Below are positions 11,501-22,000 of a stretch of 32,172 nt of DNA, piece by piece. The notes under the pieces are model-generated. The model was not told the DNA's origin, did not search any database, and worked only from the letters and a program-made list of their open reading frames with translations. The stretch covers positions 2,075,786 to 2,107,957 of the forward strand of contig LSYV01000016.1 of the NCBI GenBank assembly GCA_001584585.1, in the 5' to 3' direction. The number at the start of each line of letters is the position of its first letter. Within the stretch, counting starts at the first letter, position 1. Source of the DNA: Gonium pectorale (taxonomy: Eukaryota > Chlorophyta > Chlorophyceae > Chlamydomonadales > Volvocaceae). The position numbers were made by a program, and so were the translations under genes.

Positions 11501-13146
11501 TCACCCCAGCCACACCTAACCGTTCGACTCCTCTCTTTTCCGCCCTCATGCCTCTGCTCAGTATGGAGCGACGCCGATGCATCTCGCCGTAATCCGCGGC
11601 GCCAAGGTGGAGGTGGTGCAGGCGCGGGCGCCAACATGGACGCGACCGCTCCGGTGTGTATCCTCGCGGCGCGCTCAAACAGTTTTGAAGGAAGACAGTG
11701 GGCAAAACAATAGCCGGCAGCCAATGGGCCTTCCGCCCGACCGCATAGAACTTGACGCTGGAATGCTGGGCAGGGCTGGGCAGCTCAACTGACGTCCAGA
11801 CGACGGGGGCAGCAGTGCGGGAGTTGCAGCCGCGCACGGACGCACGTGACGCCGTGTAACCACACCTGCAGACGAGGAGCGCCTCTGGGTGGGCTGCAAT
11901 TCCCAGGAAGCTGTCGACATGCGGTTAAAGGGTAATAGTGCAGAGCAAAGGCCGGCCAGTACGAAATAAAGATCGCTTAGGGCGGCAGGTCAGGTCGGGT
12001 TCGGCTCAAGCGAAAGCCAGCGCGCGGCGTGCCAGCTCACCTGCTGTCTTAAGAGGGCGATTGCAAGAGTGCATGGAAGTGGGAATCAGGAGAATGGGCG
12101 AGGTAGTGTGATGTGTGTGGGGGGGGGGAGGTAGGTATTGATATGGTGTGGTGGGTGGCAGGCTGCTCCCTTCTGCTTCATGTAAGCAATACGCCCATAG
12201 GAATTGCAGCGCGAAGGTGGGTAGGGGGTCTTCGGTATCATCATTATCATGGGTGAGAGCTGTACGATGTATACGGCCTTGGATATCGTTGGATTGGGGC
12301 ATGGTAGGTTTTACGTTATGCAGTCCTACCATGCCCCAACCCATCCCTGCCGTGATGCCACGGGGGAGTTTGTGAACCCCTCCTCAACCAGCAGATGTGC
12401 AGCATAGCCGTTTCGAGCATCCGCGCTCGGTATCTTGCTTGTAACACACGCAGCTGCCTTACCCACAACACCACCGTTGGGGCCAGCAGTCGGAGCGCCC
12501 TCGTGACCCTACATACGCCAGCAGCACGCAGCTGCCCAATTACTGTCTGCCGCGTTATACATGGCTTCCTGCATCTCACAATCCAAGCACACACCCAAAA
12601 ATTGACAACCCTAGCTACATACTGCCCTCACGCCTCTGCACAGGTGGGTGGAACGCCCCTGCATCTCGCCGCCCGGCTCGGCTCCGTGGAAGTGGTGCGG
12701 GCGCTGCCGGCCGCGGGCGCCAACAAGGAGGCGGTCGACGAGGTATGTGCATGCTGCTGTATGTAGGGGGTCGCCAGGGACCTGGTGGTAGCTTGGCACG
12801 ACACTAGCTTGGGCCCACGCGATCGAGGCATGGTGGACAACAATACAACAATACAGGGAGTATCGCGAGCACACATGCTTGGAGCACTAACCCTGTTGTG
12901 GAGGCAGGCGCCACCGCACCCTGACTACGCTTGTGTGGGGGTGGGGGTGTGTGTTCACCAGACAGACCTTTGGTCCTCGCTTAATTCAAGCGTGCGTGTT
13001 TGCCATTGCCGAAATCCAGTGTGGCGCCGTGTTGCTGCCTCATATCCCTCAACGCCCCGCTCTCCCGCCCCGGCCAGAACAACTGCAAGGCCCTGCACCA
13101 CGCTAGAGACGAGGAGATGAGGCTGGCGATTGAACGGGGCTACTGA
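5590..13146 (+). CDS. KEG-like RING finger / protein kinase / ankyrin-repeat protein, 12 exons, with frame breaks
   Basis: Exons by my model: 5590-5933, 6069-6285, 7123-7349, 7545-7680, 8116-8313, 8812-8889, 9202-9303, 9662-9763, 10702-10800, 11562-11653, 12644-12742, 13078-13146. TGA at 5584-5586 fixes the start. Exon 1 has a RING (CAIC, GHTFCNQC, CPFCR) and a glycine loop (LGVGAGSAGRV). Exons 2-5 carry VAVK, ADLKPDN, CDFG, GTFNYM, APEQF, a subdomain IX-like DMWALG and ARPS. Exon 6 ends in GADPNITDD. Exons 7-9 and 11 each encode one 33-34-residue ankyrin repeat (such as TPLHIAAFFG, ALLAAGANKEA); exon 12 ends LAIERGY. The plant E3 ligase KEG shares this order but adds HERC2-like repeats, absent here. 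Oddities: the exon 1/2 junction is out of frame, the activation loop has an extra base, exon 10 lacks about 10 bases, and a RING zinc ligand is replaced by Arg. The gene may be decaying, or the assembly may contain errors. Confidence 0.84.
10644..10662. repeat. CAT trinucleotide microsatellite
   Basis: Six CAT units and one extra C form a 19-base run in the intron 39 bases before the ankyrin exon at 10702. It sits in the polypyrimidine region of that intron. Its length is likely variable between strains. Confidence 0.85.
12291..12342. repeat. Near-perfect 18-base inverted repeat with 16-base loop, inside an intron
   Basis: Left arm 12291-12308 reads GGATTGGGGCATGGTAGG and right arm 12325-12342 is its reverse complement with one mismatch. 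The loop is 12309-12324. It lies in the intron between the exon 10 and exon 11 ankyrin exons. The arms do not extend further outward. It would form a strong hairpin in RNA of either strand. It is shorter than a typical algal microRNA precursor, so a transposon footprint or an intronic structural element is equally possible. Confidence 0.8.
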
Positions 13147-14258
13147 GCATACTTCAAAGACCAGTGGTCCGCGTAGCAGCATACCCGCCCGAGGTGCCGT
13201 GGCCATTCCCGTCCAGCGCGGTTTAGCTGTCTGTCGGCGCTTCGGCGGTCAGGGCCGTCAACTCACACGCTCATCACTGGGCCAACATCGCCAACATTGG
13301 AGCACCGTCGTCATGCATGTGGCGACCTGCATGGGTGGGGATGGACGTGCGCAACGCGGTGCAGTGCCCGCCGCTGTCACATTATTCCTCCGGTTGCTGC
13401 TTGCGCACACAGAGTCAGTGGGAAGTGGCGGCGCCGGGGTATGGCCTTAAGGGGCGTTGGGCAGGAGGCTGACTACTGCAGAGTGTGCGCGAGGGAGCGA
13501 GGGGGCCAGGAGCTAGGAGGGACGGTAAGTGTAGTAGAGGTCCACGTTCGGCTGGGTGGATGTCGTAGTTGTGGCATTCAGGCTTTCAGGGACTTGACGT
13601 ACCATCGATGCCGCCTATAGCCTTCGCACACGGTAATTGCGAGGTAGTGACAATCATAAAAGGTTGCGGGTGTTCATTGCCTGGGGACTGATTTGTGTGT
13701 TTTAAGCCGGTGCTCTTCGCACATGGCCTGTTGGTGACCCGTGGGGAAGTGCTTGGATGGCGGGCGGCCTGTGGATAGGCCCGTCCTTGCCGGTAGGGCC
13801 TGCTTGCATAAACAGTGGCACTACGTGGAAAGGATGCTCCACAGCAGGGTCCTGGGCTTTGCACAAACCAACGCGGGATGCCCTGAAACATCCCCCCTCC
13901 TGGACGACTGTAGGGGTTGCCGATATCTTTACCAGAACAATGTGGGATCGCCGAGGCCTGCACCTATTGTTCATGGACCATCGTAGTAGGGTGGGTTTTG
14001 CTGATGCGTACAACCGGCATGGTGCTTGCTTTGGGCCTGTCAAGTCCAAGGCTGGGAGCTGACCGCCGACATTATCTGGTTCCAGCGTGGTGTCAGTGTG
14101 CGTGCGGCAGCGTGCTGGAATCAGGGGTGAGTTAGTCCCTCCGTCTGCAGCACTTGTAACCCTGTGTGCGCTGCCCGCTCATGTCTGTTCCGTGTGTCCT
14201 TTGACAAGGCGACATTCGACACGCTTCGTGGGAATGACTCCATGTGACATGCCCTTAG
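13147..14258. other. Presumed 3' region of the RING-kinase gene; no recognisable gene
   Basis: Open frames on both strands here show no known motif. Long 3' untranslated regions are normal in volvocine algae, so much of this may belong to the upstream gene. Alternatively, unrecognised 5' exons of the beta-helix remnant may lie here; I found no beta-helix pattern in any frame. Confidence 0.45.
14155..14159 (+). terminator. Candidate polyadenylation signal TGTAA
   Basis: TGTAA is the usual poly(A) word in Chlamydomonas and relatives. This copy lies about 1,009 bases after the RING-kinase stop and just before the beta-helix remnant. A five-base word is weak evidence. Confidence 0.3.
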
Positions 14259-15767
14259 ACGGCGTCGCCAACGTGACCACGGACTTACACGGCCGGCTGC
14301 GACCCACGGGTCGGCGCGACGCCGGCGTGGTGCAGTCGGGCGCGGCCGGGGCAGCCAAGGCGCTGCCGCCCGTGCCGGCGGCCTTCCCGCCCTACAACGG
14401 CACGGGCCTGCCCGCCTTCGGGGAGAAGGTCTGGTCTTACCTGTTCTGGCAGCCGCGTGTCTGCAAGGACCTGATTGTGGACCTGACCAACGGCAACGAC
14501 AACCAGCCGTTTGACTACTACGCCAACTACCAGCAGCCCTTCCTCACGCTGGTGACGGCGCTCTCGCGCTCCGGCATGTGCGACTGCAGCTTTCTTCAGA
14601 CGCACTCAGGCAGTAACGATACGGCATTACGACTGCTGTCGCCGCGGCGTGCATATGCGGTGAGCCCCCCGAGCGCTAGCGACTGCATCACGCCTCGCCC
14701 CGCCCCGCACGCCTACACATACACGCCTCGCCCCATGCATTCAGACACACAGTTGGCAGCGACGCTGCCGCAGCACAGCTTTGCCAGCTTGCGCCGATTA
14801 TCGATGGGCACATTGCAACTGGAAAGACCGCCGTGGGGTCTCGAGCCCAGTGCGCGAAAAATGCTTGCCCCTTTATCGACCCTGCCACGATCCTTCATCC
14901 CGCTCTCTCGCGCATGCACGCCTTGTGACCATCACGCAGACCAACGTCACCGTCACCACCCACCCAGCCGACCTGGCGCCGGGCTGCCCCGGCCGCGCCC
15001 AGCTGCTGTGCAACGGCACCGTCGCCTCGCCCTGCATGCTGTTTCTACGTGTACAAGGACGCCACCGCGCTGAACGTCAGCAACTTGGACGTTGTCATGG
15101 CCGGCGGCACCAGCGGCAGCTGCATGCACCATGACGGCGGCGCCGGCAGCGGCGGCAGCCCACTGTGGGACTTCTTCGTCGCCACCAGCGGCCGCGTGCC
15201 GCGCGAGCGGAGGGACGCGGCGCGGACGACGTTCTTAACGGTGCATTGGTTGGCTCGCGGCGGGGCAGGTGAGGGGAATGGGGCGGGGGCCTGGCTAACT
15301 CAGTGTGCGGCCCTGGCTTGTTGGGACACAGGCAACGCACTGTAACACTGTGCGACCCCGAAAGATGGACGTACGGAAGAAGGCGCTCGAGGAGCGATGC
15401 GGCCGTGCGTGCGGCGGAACGAGCGGCGAGCCGTTGCGCCAAGGTGCGCCACGGTGCGCATGGCGTGCGGCGCGGGGCGCATGCCTGCACCCAACTGCAG
15501 GCAACGACTCAGGCTTCGCCGCATTCGTCATTCTGTTCGTAACGCCCCGCCCCGCCCCGACATCGAGAGGCATCGCCTTTACGAACTGCGGCACGCACGG
15601 CGTCAAGCTGAGGGGCCCAGTGTCAGCGGCACCGGCGACTCGGGGATCGAGGTGGTGGGCGGCGGGCACGTCGCCATCCGCCGCTGCCGCATCACCGGCA
15701 CCAGGGGCAGCGGCATCCGGCTGGGGGGCGGCGCGCGGAACCTGCTTGTGGAGAGGAACTACATCCA
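14259..15767 (+). pseudogene. Broken remnant of a secreted right-handed parallel beta-helix protein
   Basis: Three exon-like blocks are visible. Block A (about 14259-14659) holds TTDLHGRLRPTGRRDAG, which matches the closing motif of bacterial-type beta-helix proteins (D..G..RP....D.GA). It then gives CKDLIVDLTNGND and PFLTLVTAL, the usual opening of a beta-helix domain. Block B (14940 to about 15240 or 15268) has several N-glycosylation sites and ALNVSNLDVVMAGG. Block C (15570-15767) has GIAFTNCGTHGVKL, GTGDSGIEVVGGGH and LLVERNYI, typical stacked PbH1 turns. Frame breaks: one extra T near 15041-15044 separates CMLF from YVYKDATA, and one missing base near 15610 separates GVKL from GPSVSGTGD. 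No signal peptide, upstream helix or further turns are found. It looks like a relic of a relative of the gene starting at 27804. Assembly errors could explain the single-base breaks but not the missing ends. Confidence 0.66.
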
Positions 15768-16669
15768 GTGCGTAGAACGGCTGCGTAAGTGTGGTGGCGC
15801 GCAGCTGCCGTGCATCGGTGCCTGGCAGCCTGGGTAGCGGAGGTGGCGGGAGCGCGTGGTCGTCTAACGCACACGCTGCGCACCCTCCCTCACCTCGCGC
15901 CCTATTCTATCTGCTGGCCGCTGCTCGCGCACCGGCCACCTACTCTCTCCCCCTTGGTCACTGTGACTGATACGGGGGACCCGCGCGCATGACACATGTC
16001 CTGCCCGACCGACGCGACCGTGCCCCGTGTCCACGCACAAACTGCACATACCTACGCGTCCAGGCCGCATGTACGCCCTCCACCTGCTTTCGGTCTCCCT
16101 CGTAATGTGTCTCCGAGCGTGCTCCACCCTTAGCGCGTGTCTCCGTCATGTTTGTATTGACCGATGCGCTGCGCATCCGCTGCTAATCTGTGGTCGCCCC
16201 TCCGCGTGTGCGTACAAGCATGAGGCGAAGCCGCCGAGGCAACGGTACGGTTCGGCGGTTTTCGATTCTAGTCAGCGTGGTAACCCGCCCGCGCATGGGC
16301 GACGGCATGCGTGATGCATCATGTACGCCACCTTCGCACTCGATTGTAATAACGCTACTGCCCCCTCCCTGCCTTTTTGTATGTTACTGCGTCATCTATC
16401 TGCCCGGCGTCTTACGGCTCGGGGGCGAACAGCCTGGACACCTCGCCCTCCTCCGCCTTCCGCATCGGCCAGTTCTCCTCGTTATCGCCCTTGTCCTTCT
16501 CGGGCCGCCCTGCCAACACCGATTCCGCAGCCACCGGTGAGGCTGCTGTACGCCTGCAAATGATGGGGATTCATGCCTGGCGGACTGCGGCGCAGCCGCC
16601 GATGGGCTGGTAACTGCGTCAAATACAATGCCCGCGGAGTCTTCCGCCTCCATACTTCGTCATGTAATC
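15768..16669. other. Stretch between the beta-helix remnant and the SNF2-tail copy
   Basis: No beta-helix turn is seen after 15767, although complete members of the family need many more. One frame around 16400-16516 reads through a Ser-rich piece (containing GSGANSLDTS and FRIGQFSS) with plausible splice sites, but I do not recognise it. Otherwise I see nothing here. Confidence 0.4.
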
Positions 16670-17690
16670 AAACCGCCGCCGGACCGCCGGCCGGGGAGGA
16701 GGACGATGGTGACGGCGACGGCGGCGGTGATGGCGGGTCGCAGCACGGTCGACGCAGCCGTCGCAGCCGTCGCAGCCGTCACAAGGCAGCGCCGCAGCTA
16801 CTGGCGGCGGTGGCGGCGGCGGGAGCTGGCAGGCCGCGGCAACGACGCTGTCGGGTCTGCCGGTCTCTGGAGGCACCGCCGCCGCCGCCACGCAACTGAA
16901 GGCCGGTCAGACGGCGGCACCTCTGGTCAACGCAGGACTGTACAGGAGCCCGGGCGTGTACAGCACCCTTGCCACCTCCGGTGGCGGCGGCTGTAGCGGT
17001 ATCGTGTCGCACGTCATGGTGGCTCGTGGCGGGGACGATGAGGAGGAGGAAATGCCGTACGTCGGTACGGGAGGAAGCCAGCGCAGTATGAGGAAGCGTA
17101 CGGCCGACGGCGGAGGCGGCGGCTCCGCCGCCGCCACGGCTTCCCGTTCCTCTATCAGAACGGCAGTTGAGGCGTCTGGCAGTGGAGGCCGCCTGGGGCT
17201 GCCGCCGATGCCGCCGGCGGCGATGGGCCCGGAGGGGCGTGCGGCAGTGGCGAGGGTGGCGGAGAGCGCGGGGCGGCCCGCGGCGGCACTGGGTCGGCGA
17301 GTTGGGCCAGCGGCGGCGGCAGAGGCAACGGCAGGGGCTGTGGCGATGGCGGCGGCGGCTCTGGACTGCACAACGGCTCACGTGGCGGCCCAGTGGTGCC
17401 GACGGTGGACTCGACCCAGGGATCGGACGATGAGGATGGTGGTGGGAGGCTGGGAAGCGGGCGCGTGGGCTAAGCGCCGCCGCAAGGGCGACGCCGACGG
17501 TGGCAATTGAACCGGCGGCGACAGCGGCAGCAGTGGTTCGCGGTCGACTGGCCAGCGCCGCTGGGCGGCCGCAGCCTCCGCGCCGGTAATTGAGATTGAC
17601 TAGGCCGTTGACCCTCGTTCTTGGCTTTCGTCGGGTGAACAAACCGGTTGCTGAGTATAGGGTGCAGGGGAATTGTGCTGTACGATTATA
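16670..17690 (+). pseudogene. Broken duplicate of the SNF2-gene 3' end
   Basis: From the CCGCCGCCGGA near 16673 to about 17690 this matches 260 to about 1330 almost collinearly at the nucleotide level. Shared landmarks include GGGTCGCAGCACGG, the stretch coding IVSHV, the KRTADGGG region, MGP.GRAA, the TCTGGACTGCACA block, CTAAGCGCCGCCGCA, and the end GAGATTGACTAGGCC. Homology runs past the stop codon into the 3' flank (CCCTCGTTCTTGGC and GTTGCTGAGTA). In the copy the reading frame shifts several times, and a TGA at 17508-17510 interrupts the segment that stays open from 16956. The ATPase part is absent, so only the gene's tail was copied. Same orientation as the source, about 16.4 kb downstream. 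Confidence 0.85.
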
Positions 17691-17717
17691 GAACTCGAAG
17701 GGTAAACACCTGCGTCG

Positions 17718-17820
17718 CAGGGTTGCACAATACGGCGATCCAGCTTTCCAATACACGTATTCATACGCGTACTGCAAAATTTCAATACGATACGGCAAAA
17801 TACGGCTCCCAATACGGCAG
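17718..17820 (+). repeat. Dispersed repeat, copy A
   Basis: This stretch starts GCAGGGTTGCACAATACGGC and contains CTTTCCAATACACGTATTC and ATACGCGTACTGCAAA. It matches copy B at 26044-26135 in the same orientation. It is rich in the word ATACGGC, repeated several times near 17790-17818. It directly follows the SNF2-tail copy. The sequence looks like the end of a mobile element, but no coding part or clear terminal repeat is visible. Confidence 0.72.
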
Positions 17821-19091
17821 CCGGTCGCGGGGGGCGCAAGTGCGGAGCCCTCCGCCACAGCCACAGCCCCCTCAGCCCCCGTGGGCCCTCCGCCCCCTCC
17901 GCCCCCGCCGCCGCCACAGCCGCCACCACCGCCACTGCATGCAGTTAGGGAACGGGAGGGCTTTCCGTCCTGATGTCTGCGCCCTTTCTCGCCTCTATCT
18001 CCGCCTGTAACCTGTCCACAGAACAAGAACCCAAAACATCACAACGTCATGACAGCATCAAACGTATGCGTACAACGAACACAACAACATACAAACAGCA
18101 CAACAGCACAACCACAACATACATACAGCCCAAGTAAGCAACTGCGAACACTTTACTCAGCTGCTCGCTGCTGCTGGGCGTGCGTGCAACACAATATCGC
18201 TCCTTGCAGGTGATTGTGGGCAGTACGGTCCGCATGCGTTGCTCACTTCGGGCGAAAACATCGGCCAGCCGCCGGCTCGCTCTGCTGAGCCACGCTCAGC
18301 AGGGCACCCACAACAAGCTCAGGCAGGATCATGCAACTGGATGGCCCCCTACCGTCCATACCAAATGAGGCATCGCTGTTTCATTTACTTGCAATCCCCG
18401 AGCATGCATGCTCACCCTGCCTGCTCAATCAACCACGTACGGCCGGGCACGCTACAGCTATCAACTTTCGCTAACATGCATCAATGCTGGCAACATGCAT
18501 GCACTGAAATGCACCAATAATGCGCTAACATATACACCGGTTTTATGTAGGAAACACGCCCAAGCCGACCCGTCGTCGAGGTGCAGGCCCTGAAGCGGTT
18601 TCAGGCTTCCAGACATACACATATAAAATGCGTATACATCAGGCATATAGCCATACCACGGGGGCGATGGCTATTAATTAAGATGGTCGCCCGTACGTGT
18701 GTAACCGCTCCTTCCTCTAGCAGCGCCGCGACCTCCACCTGTTTGACATATTGCTTGTCATCTGGCTAGCTGCCTTTCTTTCGCGCCGGGACGTTTCAAC
18801 CGCGGTTCCTTCTGCTGATGGACGGCGGTTTGCCTCTTTGGCCACTTCGAAAAGAGCTAATAAGCTAGCTTCGGTAGCGATGCCAACGTGGTTGCACACA
18901 CCGACCCTGCCTAAGAATCCTCGCAAACCTTTTCTTTAATCGGCCTTGCAATAAAAGCAATCGAGGAAGCATTTTGGCCGAATTTCGTTTTTTGTGGCTC
19001 GCGTCCGGCAGCAGTATGTACGAAGCGTGGATACCATGTCGTATCTACCTTTAACTGTTACTCCATTGAGCAGTCTGCTCATAGGGACAAC
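17821..19091. other. Intergenic stretch upstream of the oxidase gene
   Basis: It begins with a proline-codon-like C-rich tract (about 17840-17940). Open frames here have no recognisable motif. The last part, about 18935-19060, is A/T-richer (contains CAATAAAAGC and a T run) and probably holds the promoter of the BBE-type oxidase gene. Confidence 0.4.
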
Positions 19092-22000
19092 ATGCGCGCA
19101 CTCGTGGCCTGCTGCGCCGCGGCGGCTCTCGTCCTCGGCTGCTGCTGCTGTATGGTCGCGGCGGACTTCCCGGTCTACAGCGCCAGCCATTTCCGGGCGT
19201 GCATGGAGGCTGCAAAGCCGTCGCTCACTATCGTGTGGCCTGCGGACGCCGAATATGAGCAGGCTGCTATGTGAGTACCGCCGATAGTCGAAGCGATGGG
19301 GTAACCTCAAGAATTGCGCGACAAGCGAAACAATGCTCCGGTGAAAAGCCTGCAGATCGCTGTAGATCGCAGGCTTGGATAAGGCAGCAGTGTCCCGGCC
19401 CTGCCTCCGATGCAAAGTTGCCTCCTCGGGGTGCCAAGAGGCACCTCAATCGGCGGCGGAAAGCACCGCCTGATGATCCGTCAAAGCATGGGCAAAACAC
19501 GTGGGCACGCGGGCCCGTGGGCACGGGGCACGGGCGTGGGTGTCCCGGGGGCACATATGCATGCATGATAAAGGAGAAATTAGCTAATAGAGAACCCCAG
19601 GTACCTGCTTCACCGCATGCATACCCCCTGTCTCAACGTGGCAGGTGCCCCAACGTGCGCAATCAAATTGCCCACCCCACTGCGGTTGTGTACGCCAAGA
19701 CCACGGCGGACGTGGCGCGCGCAGTGCAGGTGATGAATAGCTGAGTAGTTCTCAGCCTTCGATCGAATTGTTGGCCTGGTTGTTGGCCTTGTTCGTTCTA
19801 TCTTTTGCGTGCTGTTATGGGCGGGCGGGTCCACCACGCACGCACCCCATGAAAGGTCCACCCCGCTCCGCTGCGGTGCGTTCAGTGCGCTGCCAGATGG
19901 AACGTCAAGGTTTCAGCCGCCAGCGGGCGACACAGCTACAACAACGCCGCCGTCATGGATGGCTATGTTACGATCGACCTGAGCAACATGACGCAGGTGG
20001 GAGGAGGCGGACAGAAGACGTACGGCGGTTGCATGCGGTGGAGGCCAAAACCCCGACACGTCCTAGGTAGTCCCTCATCATTTGCTTCTGCTGCTACTGT
20101 CTGGAACGAACTAACACGATCGAAGTCCGGTAGTTTGTGTTGTGACTAGTGCGTGGTGCAGCTTGAGGTCACGATCGTATCGAGCAATTGCAGCCTCTCA
20201 CGGCGCCGCCTGGGTCTGCATGCAGGTCAATTTGACCATGGCCAACGGCGGGCGGCAGCTCACAGCCTGGACGGGTGCTGGCATCACCAACTCGTTGCTG
20301 GTGGCGGAGCTGCTCACCAAAGGACCCAAGGGCGTTGCCTCACTGTCTGGTAGTTGCCCCTCTGTCGGCACTGGCGGTGGGTGCATCACCCGCCTGCCTG
20401 CGCCGGGTGGGCCAAACTAACCCTTGGGCGGGGTGCTGCTGCTGCTGGCTGGCATGATCGATGAGGTACATGAGGCCGCTTGCTCATCACCACGCACGTA
20501 CATCGAGCGTTCGTGCGCTGCAAGGATCCAGGAATACCAGGAGGCTATCCACTCGTCCCTGGACGGACTGACTTAGCCTTCCAGAGCTCATAAAGAAATG
20601 GGGCCGCCTCCTTGCACGCGGAAACGATCAAGCAAGCAAGATCGTGCTGGCGGCTCCGCGCGTACGTACTACTGCTGCCCTCTTGCTCTCCCACACCGCC
20701 CCATCTGGCCGCAGGATTCTATCTGGGTGGCGGCATGGGCAATCTGTCCCCATTGTACGGCCTGGGGTGCGACCAGGTCCTGGCGATCGAGGTCGTGCTG
20801 GCTGACGGCAGCGTGGTGACGGCGGATGCAGGTGCGCACGCGTGCGCTGGTGCGCGCGTGCTGCAGGGCGGATGGGGCGGATGGGAGCGTCTGCTGCCTG
20901 GGAACGAAGGTGGCGGCCAGCCATGCCAGCCTCAGCCAGCATAGCCAGATGCGCCAGCAGAATGTGGAATTGCATGCCTCAGTCCCCAGAGGTCCGGGGC
21001 CTTTGATCTGGGGAACCCTGCCTGCCTTCATTCAATAATTTTTTTCGCCTAGTAATACAAGGACAGGCCGAATTGGTCTGGTTGGCTATCTACATACGCT
21101 GTACCGTAGTCGACTGGGCGGCTATCTATCCAGGCTGTGCCTACCAAAGTCACGACAGCATGCAGGTGTCGGAGATGCTGAGTCGTCTCTGACACCAAGC
21201 ATCCATCCAGCGAGCACATGCACGTACCCTCCTCTCCTGATGCGTCGTCGTGTCTCCCGCGTCCTGCATCCCACACCTGCTGTGCCCTGCCCTCTTCCGC
21301 TCGTATCGTACGTGCATGCAGAGCACTACCCTGACCTCTTTTGGGCATCTTGTGGCGGCGGCCCCGGTTTCGGCGTCATCACGCAGTACAAGGTCAAGGT
21401 CCCTGTGCATGACGACCCACGAATCACCAGCTTCATCGTGAGTCATGACCTCCTCCATCCCTACGGCCCGCCCCCCACACACTCTATCACGGAATCGCCC
21501 CGTGCATGGCTGCCCACTACCGCATCTACCGCATCGCCAAACCGCTCACGCCCGCCGCACCAAATGCACCTACAGGTCTTCTTCCCAGCTGACGGTGGCA
21601 GCACATATGCGATCTCATCATGGCAAAAGTTCATCGCCGCCCAGAACGGCCGAAACGGCCTGGTGCTGACGGGTGCCACGCTGCTGCCAGCGGCGCCTGA
21701 CAGGCCGCCCGTCCTACTGTCCTCGGTGCGTGCGCAGCTATTGAAAGAAGGTGGCGCTGTGCAAGAAGTGCAATACGGGGCAGCCACCCCTTCGATTTCT
21801 TCGTAATCGGCCGCGCACTGACCCCTACCTGCAATGGTGCTGCCGCTGCCTGTGTAGGGTATGTTCCTGGGGCCGAAGGAGGCGGCGATCAAGGCAATCA
21901 ACGCCTCCGGACTCCTGGACGAGGGTGGCGTTATGCTCGACTTTGCACCGCCCGTGGAGTTCCCCACATTTGGCCACTTTATGATCGATGTGAGTGGGAT

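Noticed and set aside
16377..16613. Ser-rich open frame that might be an extra exon of the beta-helix remnant
   Set aside because: Reads without stops and has plausible splice sites, but shows no beta-helix turn pattern or other motif; left unassigned.
16779..18026. Long minus-strand open frame across the SNF2-tail copy
   Set aside because: Low-complexity antisense reading of a pseudogene; no recognisable domain.
18751..18939. Small plus-strand frame before the oxidase gene that looked like an exon
   Set aside because: The start was reminiscent of a hydrophobic exon, but no partner exon or motif supports it.
20341..20350. Donor site at CTGTCTG|GTAGTT ending oxidase exon 4 early
   Set aside because: It would remove the GSCPSVGTGG flavin motif. 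The donor at 20377 keeps the motif and frame.
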